DNA from: JBBQYA01 sp038209155
Lineage (GTDB): Bacteria; Bacteroidota; Bacteroidia; Sphingobacteriales; Sphingobacteriaceae
Length of the DNA stretch: 31,230 nt
Assembly (NCBI GenBank): GCA_038209155.1
Contig: JBBQYA010000026.1
Coordinates: 1-31,230, forward strand
Direction of reading: 5' to 3'
In this document: positions 11,201 through 17,428 of the stretch, piece by piece
Layout: each line of letters begins with the position of its first letter
How positions within the stretch are numbered: position 1 is the first letter of the stretch
Notes under the pieces: generated by a model
What the model saw: the letters and a program-made list of their open reading frames with translations, nothing else
Told to the model about the DNA's origin: nothing
Databases searched by the model: none
Position numbers and translations under genes: made by a program

Positions 11201-11314
11201 GATATCGGTAATAGCCAAGCAAGAAATAGCACGCTGTTCGGCAGCGGCTATCAATTGTTTAGGAGACAATACACCAAACTGAAAACTAAAATGAGAATGA
11301 CAATTAATAAACAT
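8285..11314 (-). CDS. dnaE2: Short error-prone type DNA polymerase III alpha subunit (DnaE2-like)
   Basis: 1009 aa, much shorter than replicative Bacteroidota DnaE (about 1200-1500). An N-terminal PHP domain (about 1-200) keeps H6-x-H8 but has TDI where active PHP domains have TDH, and GVD where they have GxE, so proofreading through PHP is doubtful. The family C polymerase core is intact: YVGRGSGANSIVAY, the catalytic pair in PDFDIDF (D349, D351; P is 346) and the third Asp in LYKFDIL (D484). Helix-hairpin-helix and OB-fold regions follow (VQIIGHLVTIKPTRTKKGDS). I see no QxxLF-type clamp-binding motif in the C-terminal third. It lies 14 nt downstream of dinB in the same direction, matching an inducible translesion polymerase pair. 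Identity as a DnaE is certain; the error-prone role is inferred from length, PHP decay and context. Confidence 0.88.
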   Translation of the reverse strand: MFINCHSHFSFQFGVLSPKQLIAAAEQRAISCLAITDINSTSGCMQMARYCSKTSLKPIFGVDFRNANQMKFIVLACNIQGFEQMNRLLSRHLEDKSEFADSCEIQKDVMVIYPWLPEQSRELKAHEFFGVTPSQIKHLKYGADANLLKKMVILHSVTFLTKNDFNLHRLLRAMDLNIILSKLNPEECAAQTEILCEESELMQQYHAYPDLIKNTLKILGACESINFEFNTHKNKALFSGSEKEDFMLLKSLTNQGAFHRYGRYDKVVKDRIDKELDLIRKQDFVAYFLINWDIVSYAQKQGFYYVGRGSGANSIVAYCLRITDVDPIELDLYFERFINLFRKNPPDFDIDFSWKDRDLIIEHIFSTYGKDHVCLMGSYNTFQLNSTLRELGKVFGLPVEEIEGLITQVVKGDLVPKDQISAFILKYGQKLIDMPKHLSIHACGILISEKPIYTYTATSLPPKGFPVSQFDMHEAEDLGLYKFDILSQRGLGHIKDAIEIIKQNRGISLDIHDVKSFKTDPAIVAHLEKGHTMGCFYVESPAMRMLLAKLECKDYLTLVAASSIIRPGVAQSGMMREYISRHHAPDKGKSVAHSVMWDIMPDTYGVMVYQEDVIKVAHIFAGLDLGEADVLRRGMSGKYRSRAEFKKIEDTFFSNCDQKGYTQELSKEVWRQIESFAGYSFAKGHSASFAVESYQSMYLKAHFPLEFMVGVINNFGGFYRTEFYVHEARKWGAIIEGTCVNLSNHLTSIDGKIIHLGFVHIANLEDRLIQAILQERTLNGSFKDLQEFTDRVAVSLEQIILLVRVGAFRFTGKSKQELLWNSHFILTKKELPNTAAKLFNYRSEKKFDLPDLHYDKRNDMLDELELYGFSLSSTFDLIARQDVDGIAALDIPKYKGKEVQIIGHLVTIKPTRTKKGDSMFFGTFVDKNGDWIDTVHFPPNAKMYPSRGSGCYLIKGKVSEEFKFFTIEVSYFEKLGWWNAQESTGESRVSKPEYIAGTGRYAKVNLNAP

Positions 11315-11328
11315 CTACTCTTTTTGAA

Positions 11329-12516
11329 TTAGGTTTGCGTTCCATTGAATGGGTTAAAACTTCTGGTGTTCATCTCCATACCGATGGCACGGCAAACGGT
11401 TTTATCGCCATATCGTTTGTTTAGTTTATCCAAAGCTTGATACAGATGTATTTGCTGAACACTATCATCAAACAAATTAATTTGATAATGCCCATGCGCT
11501 AAACTGCTAAAACGAACTCCAACCAATCGGATGAGCATACGTCGCTGATATAATTTATTGAATAAATTTTTTACCAGTGGTATTAATTTATGATCTGCAG
11601 ATGTATAAGGAATTTTTATTTGTTGAGTATGTGTATCGAAATTAGAATATCTAATTTTTACAGCTACGCAGGAAGCCAAGAAATTTTCTTTTCTCATTTT
11701 TGAGCATAAATCTTCGGTCATGGAAATAAACATGGCTTCGAGCATTTTTATATCCATGGTGTCTTGCTCAAAAGTATTTTCGGCAGAGAGAGATTTTCGA
11801 TCGTGGTAAGGAACAATTGGGCTATTATCTATTCCATTTGCTTTTTCCCACATTTGAATACCCGGTTTCCCGAATGCCGATTCTAACAATTCTGATGGCA
11901 TTTGCTGTAAAGTATGCACTTTTTCTACTCCCATTCTACGAAGTAGTTCGGCAGATTTCTCGCCTATCATCGGTATTTTACGAACAGGCAATGGAGCCAA
12001 AAAGCTTTTTTCAGAACCATATTCTACAAAACGATAATTATTAGGTTTTGCAATTCCGGTAGCTACTTTTGACACGGTTTTGTTTTCTGATAAACCAAAA
12101 GAAATGGGTAATCCGGTTTCTCTAATTACTTTTTCGCGTAGTTCGGTGGCGTGCTTTAAGGTTCCGAAATAGCGATCCATGCCAGTCATGTCTATATAAA
12201 ATTCATCAATTGATGCTTTTTCAAAAACAGGAACTTGTTCTTCTATTATCTGGGTAACCTCTATAGAAGCTTTGCTATAACTTTCATAATCGCCTTTTAC
12301 GATAATCACATCCGGACAAAGTTGTTTTGCTAATCGGGTGGGCATAGCGGAGTGAATGCCAAATTTTCTGGCTTCATAGCTGCAAGAAGCTACTACTCCG
12401 CGATCACTTGAACCGCCAATAATGACTGGCTTACCCAATAATTTACTGTTAGAGCGGCATTCTACCGACACAAAAAAAGAGTCGAGATCGATGTGTACAA
12501 TTTGCCTAGCGTGCAT
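11329..12516 (-). CDS. dinB: DNA polymerase IV (Y-family translesion polymerase)
   Basis: 395 aa. The N terminus has HIDLDSFFVSVE with the first catalytic Asp (D10), and SIDEFYID supplies D104 and E105, matching the D8/D103/E104 triad of E. coli Pol IV. PVIIGG and the basic 'SYEARKFGI' segment for nucleotide binding are present, followed by the HhH thumb (KIPMIGEKSAELLRRMGV) and the little-finger domain. Near the C terminus QINLF is a good sliding-clamp binding motif (QxxLF). It copies past damaged bases without proofreading. It is the first gene of a likely two-gene unit with the DnaE2-like polymerase. A promoter-like element with a 13-nt palindrome lies just upstream. I do not see an E. coli-type LexA box, so SOS control is only inferred. 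Confidence 0.95.
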   Translation of the reverse strand: MHARQIVHIDLDSFFVSVECRSNSKLLGKPVIIGGSSDRGVVASCSYEARKFGIHSAMPTRLAKQLCPDVIIVKGDYESYSKASIEVTQIIEEQVPVFEKASIDEFYIDMTGMDRYFGTLKHATELREKVIRETGLPISFGLSENKTVSKVATGIAKPNNYRFVEYGSEKSFLAPLPVRKIPMIGEKSAELLRRMGVEKVHTLQQMPSELLESAFGKPGIQMWEKANGIDNSPIVPYHDRKSLSAENTFEQDTMDIKMLEAMFISMTEDLCSKMRKENFLASCVAVKIRYSNFDTHTQQIKIPYTSADHKLIPLVKNLFNKLYQRRMLIRLVGVRFSSLAHGHYQINLFDDSVQQIHLYQALDKLNKRYGDKTVCRAIGMEMNTRSFNPFNGTQT

Positions 12517-12533
12517 AATTAAATAATGAACGA

Positions 12534-12561
12534 CAAAGATAATACTAAAATTTTTAGCAAA
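12534..12561 (-). promoter_or_regulatory. Candidate dinB promoter with internal palindrome
   Basis: On the minus strand TATCTTTG (12534-12541) fits the Bacteroidota -7 element TAnnTTTG, 17 nt upstream of the dinB ATG. A TTTG lies 16 nt further upstream (12558-12561); the usual spacing is about 19, so the -33 element is imperfect. Between them a perfect palindrome CTAAAA-T-TTTTAG (12545-12557) fills the spacer, where a repressor would block the promoter. Confidence 0.4.
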
Positions 12562-12694
12562 AAAAGAATTGGAAAGATTATTTTTAAATTATTGTAGAGG
12601 ATTAATTTTAAGGCTTTTAGAGAAATGAATGCAAATAATAATTTACATTTATGTTGATCATTTTCTATTTGCTAATCCAAAATTTTTGAATAAT

Positions 12695-12958
12695 TTATTT
12701 TTTTAATTTGTACTTTAAAGCAAAAAAAACTAATAAAGAGTTTAAAAATATAGAAATTGAGTTAGATGCGATTATAATTAAATCCTCTTTTATAATTCCG
12801 TAATAAATCCAAAATCCTAAACCGCAGAACAAGATTACAAGCATATATAAGGAAATATTTTCTGCTCTTTTCTCTTTTAAAATTTTTATTAATTGGGGTA
12901 ACAAAGAAAGTGCTGTAAGAATCGAAGCAATAATACCAATGATAGTAACTTTATCCAT
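12695..12958 (-). CDS. SemiSWEET (PQ-loop) small sugar transporter
   Basis: 87 aa with three transmembrane helices (about 4-24, 38-55, 62-80) and the PQ-loop motif LLPQLIKILKEKRAENIS (P21, Q22) in helix 1. This is the length and layout of bacterial SemiSWEETs, half-size relatives of SWEET/MtN3 transporters that work as dimers to move sugars across the inner membrane. The ATG at 12958 is chosen over a TTG six codons upstream because it gives the normal family length and has GGTGAG about 10-12 nt before it. The substrate cannot be told from sequence. It stands alone: 178 nt upstream of dinB on the same strand, with dinB's own promoter candidate in between. Confidence 0.85.
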   Translation of the reverse strand: MDKVTIIGIIASILTALSLLPQLIKILKEKRAENISLYMLVILFCGLGFWIYYGIIKEDLIIIASNSISIFLNSLLVFFALKYKLKK

Positions 12959-13434
12959 AAAATTTAATCTCACCAAGGTTTACATATAAATTATGATTTT
13001 ATTTTATGTTGCACTAAATAGTTTTAAGGTAAGTTAACTAATCTAAATCTTATCACTTCAGTTTAAATTGGTCTCATCTTTAATAATGTTTAACTTTTTT
13101 TATTTTTTAAATAGTTGAATGACCGTTAAGCTTTTTAGAAATTATTTTATCGTAATCATCATGTTTATTAAAATAGTAATATACTATGGTCTCTCAAAAA
13201 AAAATATTTTTATTCATATAATAATCTATAATAACCAGAATTAGACTTTGAACAAATATGATGATTGTTTATAGAAATTAAATCTAAATGTGAAATCATT
13301 TTAATAAAAAAGATATTTAACTATTAGTTTATTTTGATTAGCAACTAAAAGCAAAAAGCATGTGTATTAATTTAGTATAATTGTTATGTTCTAATTTAAC
13401 TAAAAAAAAGGTCAAGATTAAATCGTAGCAATCA
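12959..13434. other. Gene-free divergent spacer between SemiSWEET and the DM13 lipoprotein
   Basis: About 480 bp of AT-rich DNA lies between oppositely directed genes, so both promoters must be here. No good TAnnTTTG element with a -33 partner was found on either strand. A TAGACTTTG near 13242 has one base too many between TA and TTTG. No tRNA or other structured RNA was recognised. Confidence 0.5.
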
Positions 13435-13488
13435 AATTCTAATCAAGTAAAATCATGAAAATATCTGATCTTAATTCTAATCAAGTAA
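13435..13488 (+). repeat. 16-bp direct repeat around the lipoprotein start
   Basis: AATTCTAATCAAGTAA occurs exactly at 13435-13450, ending four bases before the annotated ATG, and again at 13473-13488 inside the first codons. The copies are 38 bp apart. The second copy encodes part of a hydrophilic N-terminal stretch (NSNQV) that precedes the true signal peptide. Confidence 0.8.
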
Positions 13489-14429
13489 TTTCAAAGGGTA
13501 TCTTAACTACCCTTATGAAATGTAGTTTATTGCTAATTCTACTTTCCGGTTGTGTAGGTACAGACTATTTAGACGATCCTATTGTAGGAAGCAAAATAAT
13601 AGTATCAAGCAGTTCATTAGCATTAAAAGTAAACGAGAGCAAAGTAGTATCTGCTGAATATTTTAATCAATATGGTATTAAAGAAATAACAACCATAGCA
13701 TGGGTATCTGCTGATGAAAGCATTGTTGGCATAGGTACTGGGGGGGTGATTACAGCTAAAAAAGCAGGGCAAACTTTATTAATTGCCAATGCTGCATCTA
13801 TTAGTGACACGATACAGGTGGTTGTAGTAGCTGATGAAAATGCAGTAGCGAGTGTAAAAATATCCTCTTCCACAACTACACTATTACAAGGAGCTACAGG
13901 AGATCTAGTTTTAGAAGTATACAATATTAACAATCAACTGATTACTAATAAACAAGCTACATATACTAGCAGTAATGAAGCTGTAGTAACTGTTAATATT
14001 GATGGAAAGATAACTGCTGTAGCTAATGGAATTGCTACGATATCGGCTAGAGTAGACGGAGTTAAAAGCAATGATTTGCAACTAACTGTAGGAAGTAGCA
14101 GTCGAACAGGACAATTTGTAAAAGTTGGAGGATATCAAGCTGAAGGCACAGCTATTTTAAAAAATCAGAACAGTAAATTGATTCTGGAACTGCAAAACAA
14201 CTTTAAAACAAGTTTTGCACTAGGTACTGTAATTTATCTTTCCAATAATAATACCTCTGGAAGCACTGTACGCTCATCTGGTTTAGAGATTCAAACTATT
14301 ACCAATGGTGGTTTTCATTCTTTTGATATTTCTGCCAAATATCCGAATGCGAAATTGGAAGATTATAAATATGTGATCATACTTTGCAAACCAGCATCGC
14401 TCATTTTTGGATTTGCAGAATTGAAATAA
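13455..14429 (+). CDS. Lipoprotein with Big2 Ig-like repeats and a DM13 domain
   Basis: 324 aa. A lipobox LLSGC places the lipidated Cys at 33. The N region before it is long (22 residues); starting at M21 would give a textbook lipoprotein signal (MKCSLLLILLSGC), so the true start may be 13515. Two bacterial Ig-like (Big2) repeats follow, at about 50-125 and 130-210 (WVSADESIVGIGTGGVITAK; YTSSNEAVVTVNIDGKITAV). The last 110 residues (GQFVKVGGYQAEGTAIL to LIFGFAEL) match the DM13 fold, with its conserved Cys at 311 in VIILCKP. DM13 domains are predicted redox or electron-transfer modules; the function is not proven here. It is followed at once by an outer-membrane barrel gene (TAATG junction), so the two products probably act together at the envelope. 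Confidence 0.82.
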   Translation: MKISDLNSNQVISKGILTTLMKCSLLLILLSGCVGTDYLDDPIVGSKIIVSSSSLALKVNESKVVSAEYFNQYGIKEITTIAWVSADESIVGIGTGGVITAKKAGQTLLIANAASISDTIQVVVVADENAVASVKISSSTTTLLQGATGDLVLEVYNINNQLITNKQATYTSSNEAVVTVNIDGKITAVANGIATISARVDGVKSNDLQLTVGSSSRTGQFVKVGGYQAEGTAILKNQNSKLILELQNNFKTSFALGTVIYLSNNNTSGSTVRSSGLEIQTITNGGFHSFDISAKYPNAKLEDYKYVIILCKPASLIFGFAELK

Positions 14430-15280
14430 TGAAAGAATTTATGAAGAGAATCATATTGTCAGTAGTTATGCTACTATCTTGTTTCTATGCCTTAGCTGGT
14501 GGTGGTTGGACTAAAGCAAAAAAAGAAGGTTTTATAAAACTATCACAAAACTATGTGGGAGGGAATCGTTTTTTTAGTCCAAATGGAGATATTACAGATA
14601 TTACTACTATTCAATTTTATAGCACTTCTATTTTTGCTGAATATGGAATTACCGATAAGCTTACAGGCATTGTGTATGTTCCTTTTTATGTAAGAAATAC
14701 ACTTAATGCTATAGAATTTAACCAAAGTGGAAAAAGACAAGAAGGTGATAAACTCAATTCCTTTGGCGATAGTGATATAGGATTACAGTATGCACTTGTA
14801 AAGAATAAGCCTTATGTGGCTAGTGTTTCTTTGATTCTGGGGTTGCCGTTGGGCATCGTAGGGGGTGGAGAAACAGGCATTTTACAAAGCGGAGATGGAG
14901 AGTTTAACCAATATCTTAAAGTAGATGTAAGCCATTCTTTTTCTAAAGGCAAATACTTTGTTTCTTTCTACTCGGGGTTTAATAATAGAACGAATGGTTT
15001 TTCAGACGAGGTACGTTTTGGAGCTGAAATAGGCGGTATATACGGGAAATTTATTCCTATTCTAAAATTGAACAATGTATTTTCTCTTTATAATGGTGAT
15101 GGATCAAACATTCAAAATGCTTTGTTTTCTAACAATACTGAATACGTTTCTCCTACTATAGAATTAAATTATAATGTGAAAAAGAAAATTGGAATATCGG
15201 GTTCTATTGGGCTTGCTCCTTATGCCAAAAACATTATTGCAGCTCCAAATTTCAGTTTGGGTATCTATGCCTCCTTCTAA
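14429..15280 (+). CDS. Outer-membrane beta-barrel protein, partner of the DM13 lipoprotein
   Basis: 283 aa with a signal peptide (MKRIILSVVMLLSCFYALAG). The rest is amphipathic beta strands with aromatic girdles and a C-terminal strand ending in aromatic F (FSLGIYASF), as in outer-membrane barrels. SFGDSDIGLQYAL and the LTGIVYVPFY block resemble the MetA-pathway/phenol-degradation type barrel family (PF13557-like), but this is a weak resemblance read by eye. The ATG at 14429 shares its A with the TAA of the upstream gene (TAATG), a classic coupling signal, and is preferred over a TTG 45 nt upstream inside the lipoprotein gene; ATG 14441 is also possible. A weak terminator follows. No substrate can be assigned. 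Confidence 0.78.
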   Translation: MKEFMKRIILSVVMLLSCFYALAGGGWTKAKKEGFIKLSQNYVGGNRFFSPNGDITDITTIQFYSTSIFAEYGITDKLTGIVYVPFYVRNTLNAIEFNQSGKRQEGDKLNSFGDSDIGLQYALVKNKPYVASVSLILGLPLGIVGGGETGILQSGDGEFNQYLKVDVSHSFSKGKYFVSFYSGFNNRTNGFSDEVRFGAEIGGIYGKFIPILKLNNVFSLYNGDGSNIQNALFSNNTEYVSPTIELNYNVKKKIGISGSIGLAPYAKNIIAAPNFSLGIYASF

Positions 15281-15293
15281 ACTTTACTAAAAT

Positions 15294-15320
15294 TATAGGA
15301 ATCATTCTATATTTTTTTTT
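15294..15320 (+). terminator. Weak candidate terminator after the barrel gene
   Basis: TATAG at 15294-15298 pairs with CTATA at 15307-15311 across an 8-nt loop and is followed by nine T's (15312-15320). It lies 13 nt after the stop codon. The stem is only five pairs, so the call depends on the T run and position. Confidence 0.45.
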
Positions 15321-15591
15321 AAAAATTCAACACATTGATTTTCCTTGTAAAGGCTTTTGTATTTAACGCGTTATCAAAAGTGTTTAATCCTAACTAATTG
15401 GTTTGAAGCACTATTTAGAAATATCCCTATTTTTATAGTTGATAAATGCTTAAATTCTTAACTGAATTCTCAAAACAATTGATTTGAATAATTTCTAAAT
15501 AAAAGAAATTTTAAGTAGAGTTTGGTTAAAAAAACAATAAATTTTATTCTTTATTGAAGAGATTATTTTTATTGTTTTATTTAAACTGATA
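15321..15591. other. Gene-free spacer
   Basis: AT-rich DNA between the barrel gene and the tRNA terminator. I see no open frame of coding character, no repeat and no promoter on either strand worth reporting. Confidence 0.5.
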
Positions 15592-15626
15592 AATAAAAAA
15601 TCCTCTCTACGAAAGTAAAGAGGATT
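15592..15626 (-). terminator. Intrinsic terminator of tRNA-Lys
   Basis: Read on the minus strand, AATCCTCT (15619-15626) pairs with AGAGGATT (15599-15606) across a 12-nt loop and runs straight into a T-rich tail. It begins four nucleotides after the tRNA discriminator base, so it ends the tRNA transcript. Confidence 0.8.
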
Positions 15627-15629
15627 AAG

Positions 15630-15702
15630 TGACCCCGCTGGGATTCGAACCCAGGACCCCAACATTAAAAGTGTTATGCTCTACCAGCTGAGCTACGAGA
15701 TC
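15630..15702 (-). tRNA. tRNA-Lys (anticodon UUU)
   Basis: The minus strand folds into a full cloverleaf. The acceptor stem is GATCTCG paired with CGGGGTC (two G-T pairs), the D arm is GCTCAGCTGGTAGAGC, and the anticodon loop CTTTTAA carries TTT at 34-36. The T arm is CTGGG-TTCGAAT-CCCAG and the discriminator base is A. The 3' CCA is not encoded. It reads both lysine codons, which are very common in this AT-rich genome. It stands alone, followed by its own terminator. Confidence 0.97.
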
Positions 15703-15849
15703 AATACCTTTTTTGAAGGAGTGCAAATATACACCTATACGTTAATCGAACAAATGATTTTTAATTTATTTATTAAATAGTTTTATTTACCAATATAATA
15801 CCTTGATTATAAGTAAAATAATTTAATAAAAACTCTATCAATAGGGTCA

Positions 15850-16398
15850 TTATTTCGATAATTCTGATATATTTTCAAATGCTTTTTTGAATTTTTCGAG
15901 TTTTGGACGTATCACAAATGCGCAATATGGTGCATCTTCATTTTTATTAAAATAGTTTTGATGATAATCTTCAGCTATATAAAATATTTCAGCAGGACTA
16001 ATTTCTGTAACTATCGGCTGGTCAAAAGCACCTGATTTATTCAATTTATCTTTTAACTCAGTAGCGATATTTCTTTCAATTTCATTCGTATAAAAAATAA
16101 CCGAACGGTATTGTGTTCCACTATCGTTTCCTTGTCTATTTAATGTTGTTGGATTATGAGAACTCCAAAATGCTTTTAATAGCTCTTCAAAACTTAGAAT
16201 ATTTGAGTCATATTCTATTTTACAAACTTCAGCATGCCCGGTAGTTCCATCGCATACTTCTCTGTAAGATGGATTTTTAATGTGACCTCCCATGTAACCA
16301 GAAATTACCGACTTTACTCCTTCTAATTGTTGGAAAACCGCTTCTACACACCAGAAGCATCCTGCTCCCAAAGTCAATGATTTTATTTCTTGTTTCAT
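15850..16398 (-). CDS. msrA: Peptide methionine sulfoxide reductase A
   Basis: 182 aa, cytoplasmic (no signal peptide). GAGCFWC holds the catalytic Cys14. The family blocks follow: GYMGGHIKNPSYREVCDGTT, GHAEVCKIEYD, FWSSHNPTTLNRQGNDSGTQ YRS and AEDYHQNYF. The ending YCAFVIRPKLEKFKK is also typical. The enzyme reduces the S epimer of methionine sulfoxide back to methionine, repairing oxidised proteins with thioredoxin as electron donor. No msrB gene is beside it and no MsrB domain is fused. It is divergent from the L,D-transpeptidase gene, with a striking 21-nt hairpin in the shared upstream region. Confidence 0.97.
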   Translation of the reverse strand: MKQEIKSLTLGAGCFWCVEAVFQQLEGVKSVISGYMGGHIKNPSYREVCDGTTGHAEVCKIEYDSNILSFEELLKAFWSSHNPTTLNRQGNDSGTQYRSVIFYTNEIERNIATELKDKLNKSGAFDQPIVTEISPAEIFYIAEDYHQNYFNKNEDAPYCAFVIRPKLEKFKKAFENISELSK

Positions 16399-16468
16399 GA
16401 AATTGCTTTTATTCTTAAACCATTCTATCTTTATAAAGTTTAAGTAAATTAAAATTCGATCTTGTGCG

Positions 16469-16489
16469 ATAATGGAAACCTTCCATTAT
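16469..16489. promoter_or_regulatory. Perfect 9-bp inverted repeat between msrA and the transpeptidase
   Basis: ATAATGGAA (16469-16477) and TTCCATTAT (16481-16489) are exact complements around ACC. The element is 71 nt upstream of msrA and 148 nt upstream of the divergent gene, so it could be a shared operator or part of the msrA leader. There is no T run after it on either strand, which argues against a terminator. Confidence 0.4.
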
Positions 16490-16636
16490 TTATGCTCCTT
16501 TAATGAAATGATTGGAGAAATAAAACCTTTTTGATACTTTTTCGTAAAATGAATCGTTTCTAATGGGTCTATTATCTGTTAAAACAAATATTAATTTTAC
16601 GATTTTAACGCCCTAATTGCGCACTTATTTGATTTA

Positions 16637-17428
16637 ATGACAATAAAAAAGTTCCTATCTCTTTCTACCTTCTCTCTCATTATTGTTTTTTTTTGCCTTC
16701 AAAACGTAGAGTTTTCCTATTCTGCAATGAATCCAGATGCAACTATTAGACTAAATGAGGTTAGAAAAAACTATCAAACCAATGTGGAGAAACTTTATGA
16801 AGATTGTAATCTATTAGATTATAATTTAGAATTAACCGTATTCCAAAAAGCCTATACAGGATTTAGAAATTTGGAAAAAGACGGCAAATTAAAGTCAACC
16901 AATTTATTGACAATTATAGATTTCAGTAAAGTAAGTACTCAGAAACGTTTATACGTTATAGATTTAATAAATAAAAAAGTAATATTTCATTCCTTAGTGG
17001 CTCACGGTAAAAATACTGGAGAAAATAAAGCGGAAAATTTTTCAAATTTAGAAGGATCTTTAATGAGTAGTTTAGGTTTTTTCAGCACCGCAGAAACTTA
17101 TTTTGGAAATCATGATTATAGTTTGCGATTGGATGGTTTAGAACCATTTTTTAATTCCAATGCAAGAAAAAGAGCAATTGTGATTCACAGTGCTGACTAT
17201 GTAAGCGATTCTTTTATTTCCAAAGAAGGAAGATTAGGAAGAAGTTTTGGATGCCCTGCTCTTCCAAATGATATAAGTAGATCTGTCATAAATACTATTT
17301 CCAATGGAAATTGTCTTTTTATTTACTCCCCCAATATTCAATATTTGAGTAAATCAAAATTGCTAAATACAGATGCAGCAGCTATGTATGCAAGTCTAGA
17401 AAATCTGGAAAACATTAAATTCAATTAG
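16637..17428 (+). CDS. YkuD-type murein L,D-transpeptidase family protein
   Basis: 263 aa with an N-terminal hydrophobic signal or anchor (FLSLSTFSLIIVFFCLQ). The catalytic core shows IVIHSADYV (His184) and GRSFGCPALP with the nucleophile Cys206, the H...S-x-GCP pattern of the YkuD_2 subfamily; FLSLS to about residue 60 is a helical lead-in. Such proteins have the L,D-transpeptidase catalytic fold, which links or trims peptidoglycan stem peptides in the periplasm; the exact reaction of this subfamily is less well established. The family motif LRLDGLEPFFNSNARKRAIV is complete, so the protein should be active. Its last 8 nt overlap the end of clpB on the other strand. Confidence 0.88.
   Translation: MTIKKFLSLSTFSLIIVFFCLQNVEFSYSAMNPDATIRLNEVRKNYQTNVEKLYEDCNLLDYNLELTVFQKAYTGFRNLEKDGKLKSTNLLTIIDFSKVSTQKRLYVIDLINKKVIFHSLVAHGKNTGENKAENFSNLEGSLMSSLGFFSTAETYFGNHDYSLRLDGLEPFFNSNARKRAIVIHSADYVSDSFISKEGRLGRSFGCPALPNDISRSVINTISNGNCLFIYSPNIQYLSKSKLLNTDAAAMYASLENLENIKFN

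Noticed and set aside
8285..11314. This DnaE as the main replicative polymerase
   Set aside because: It is some 200-500 residues shorter than replicative homologues, has a decayed PHP site and sits beside dinB.
12517..12694. E. coli-type LexA box (CTG-N10-CAG) at dinB
   Set aside because: Not present in the spacer; only the AT palindrome noted in the findings.
14384..14428. TTG start for the barrel protein inside the lipoprotein gene
   Set aside because: It puts a 15-residue Cys/Trp-containing tail before a good signal peptide; the ATG at 14429 overlaps the upstream stop and is more natural.
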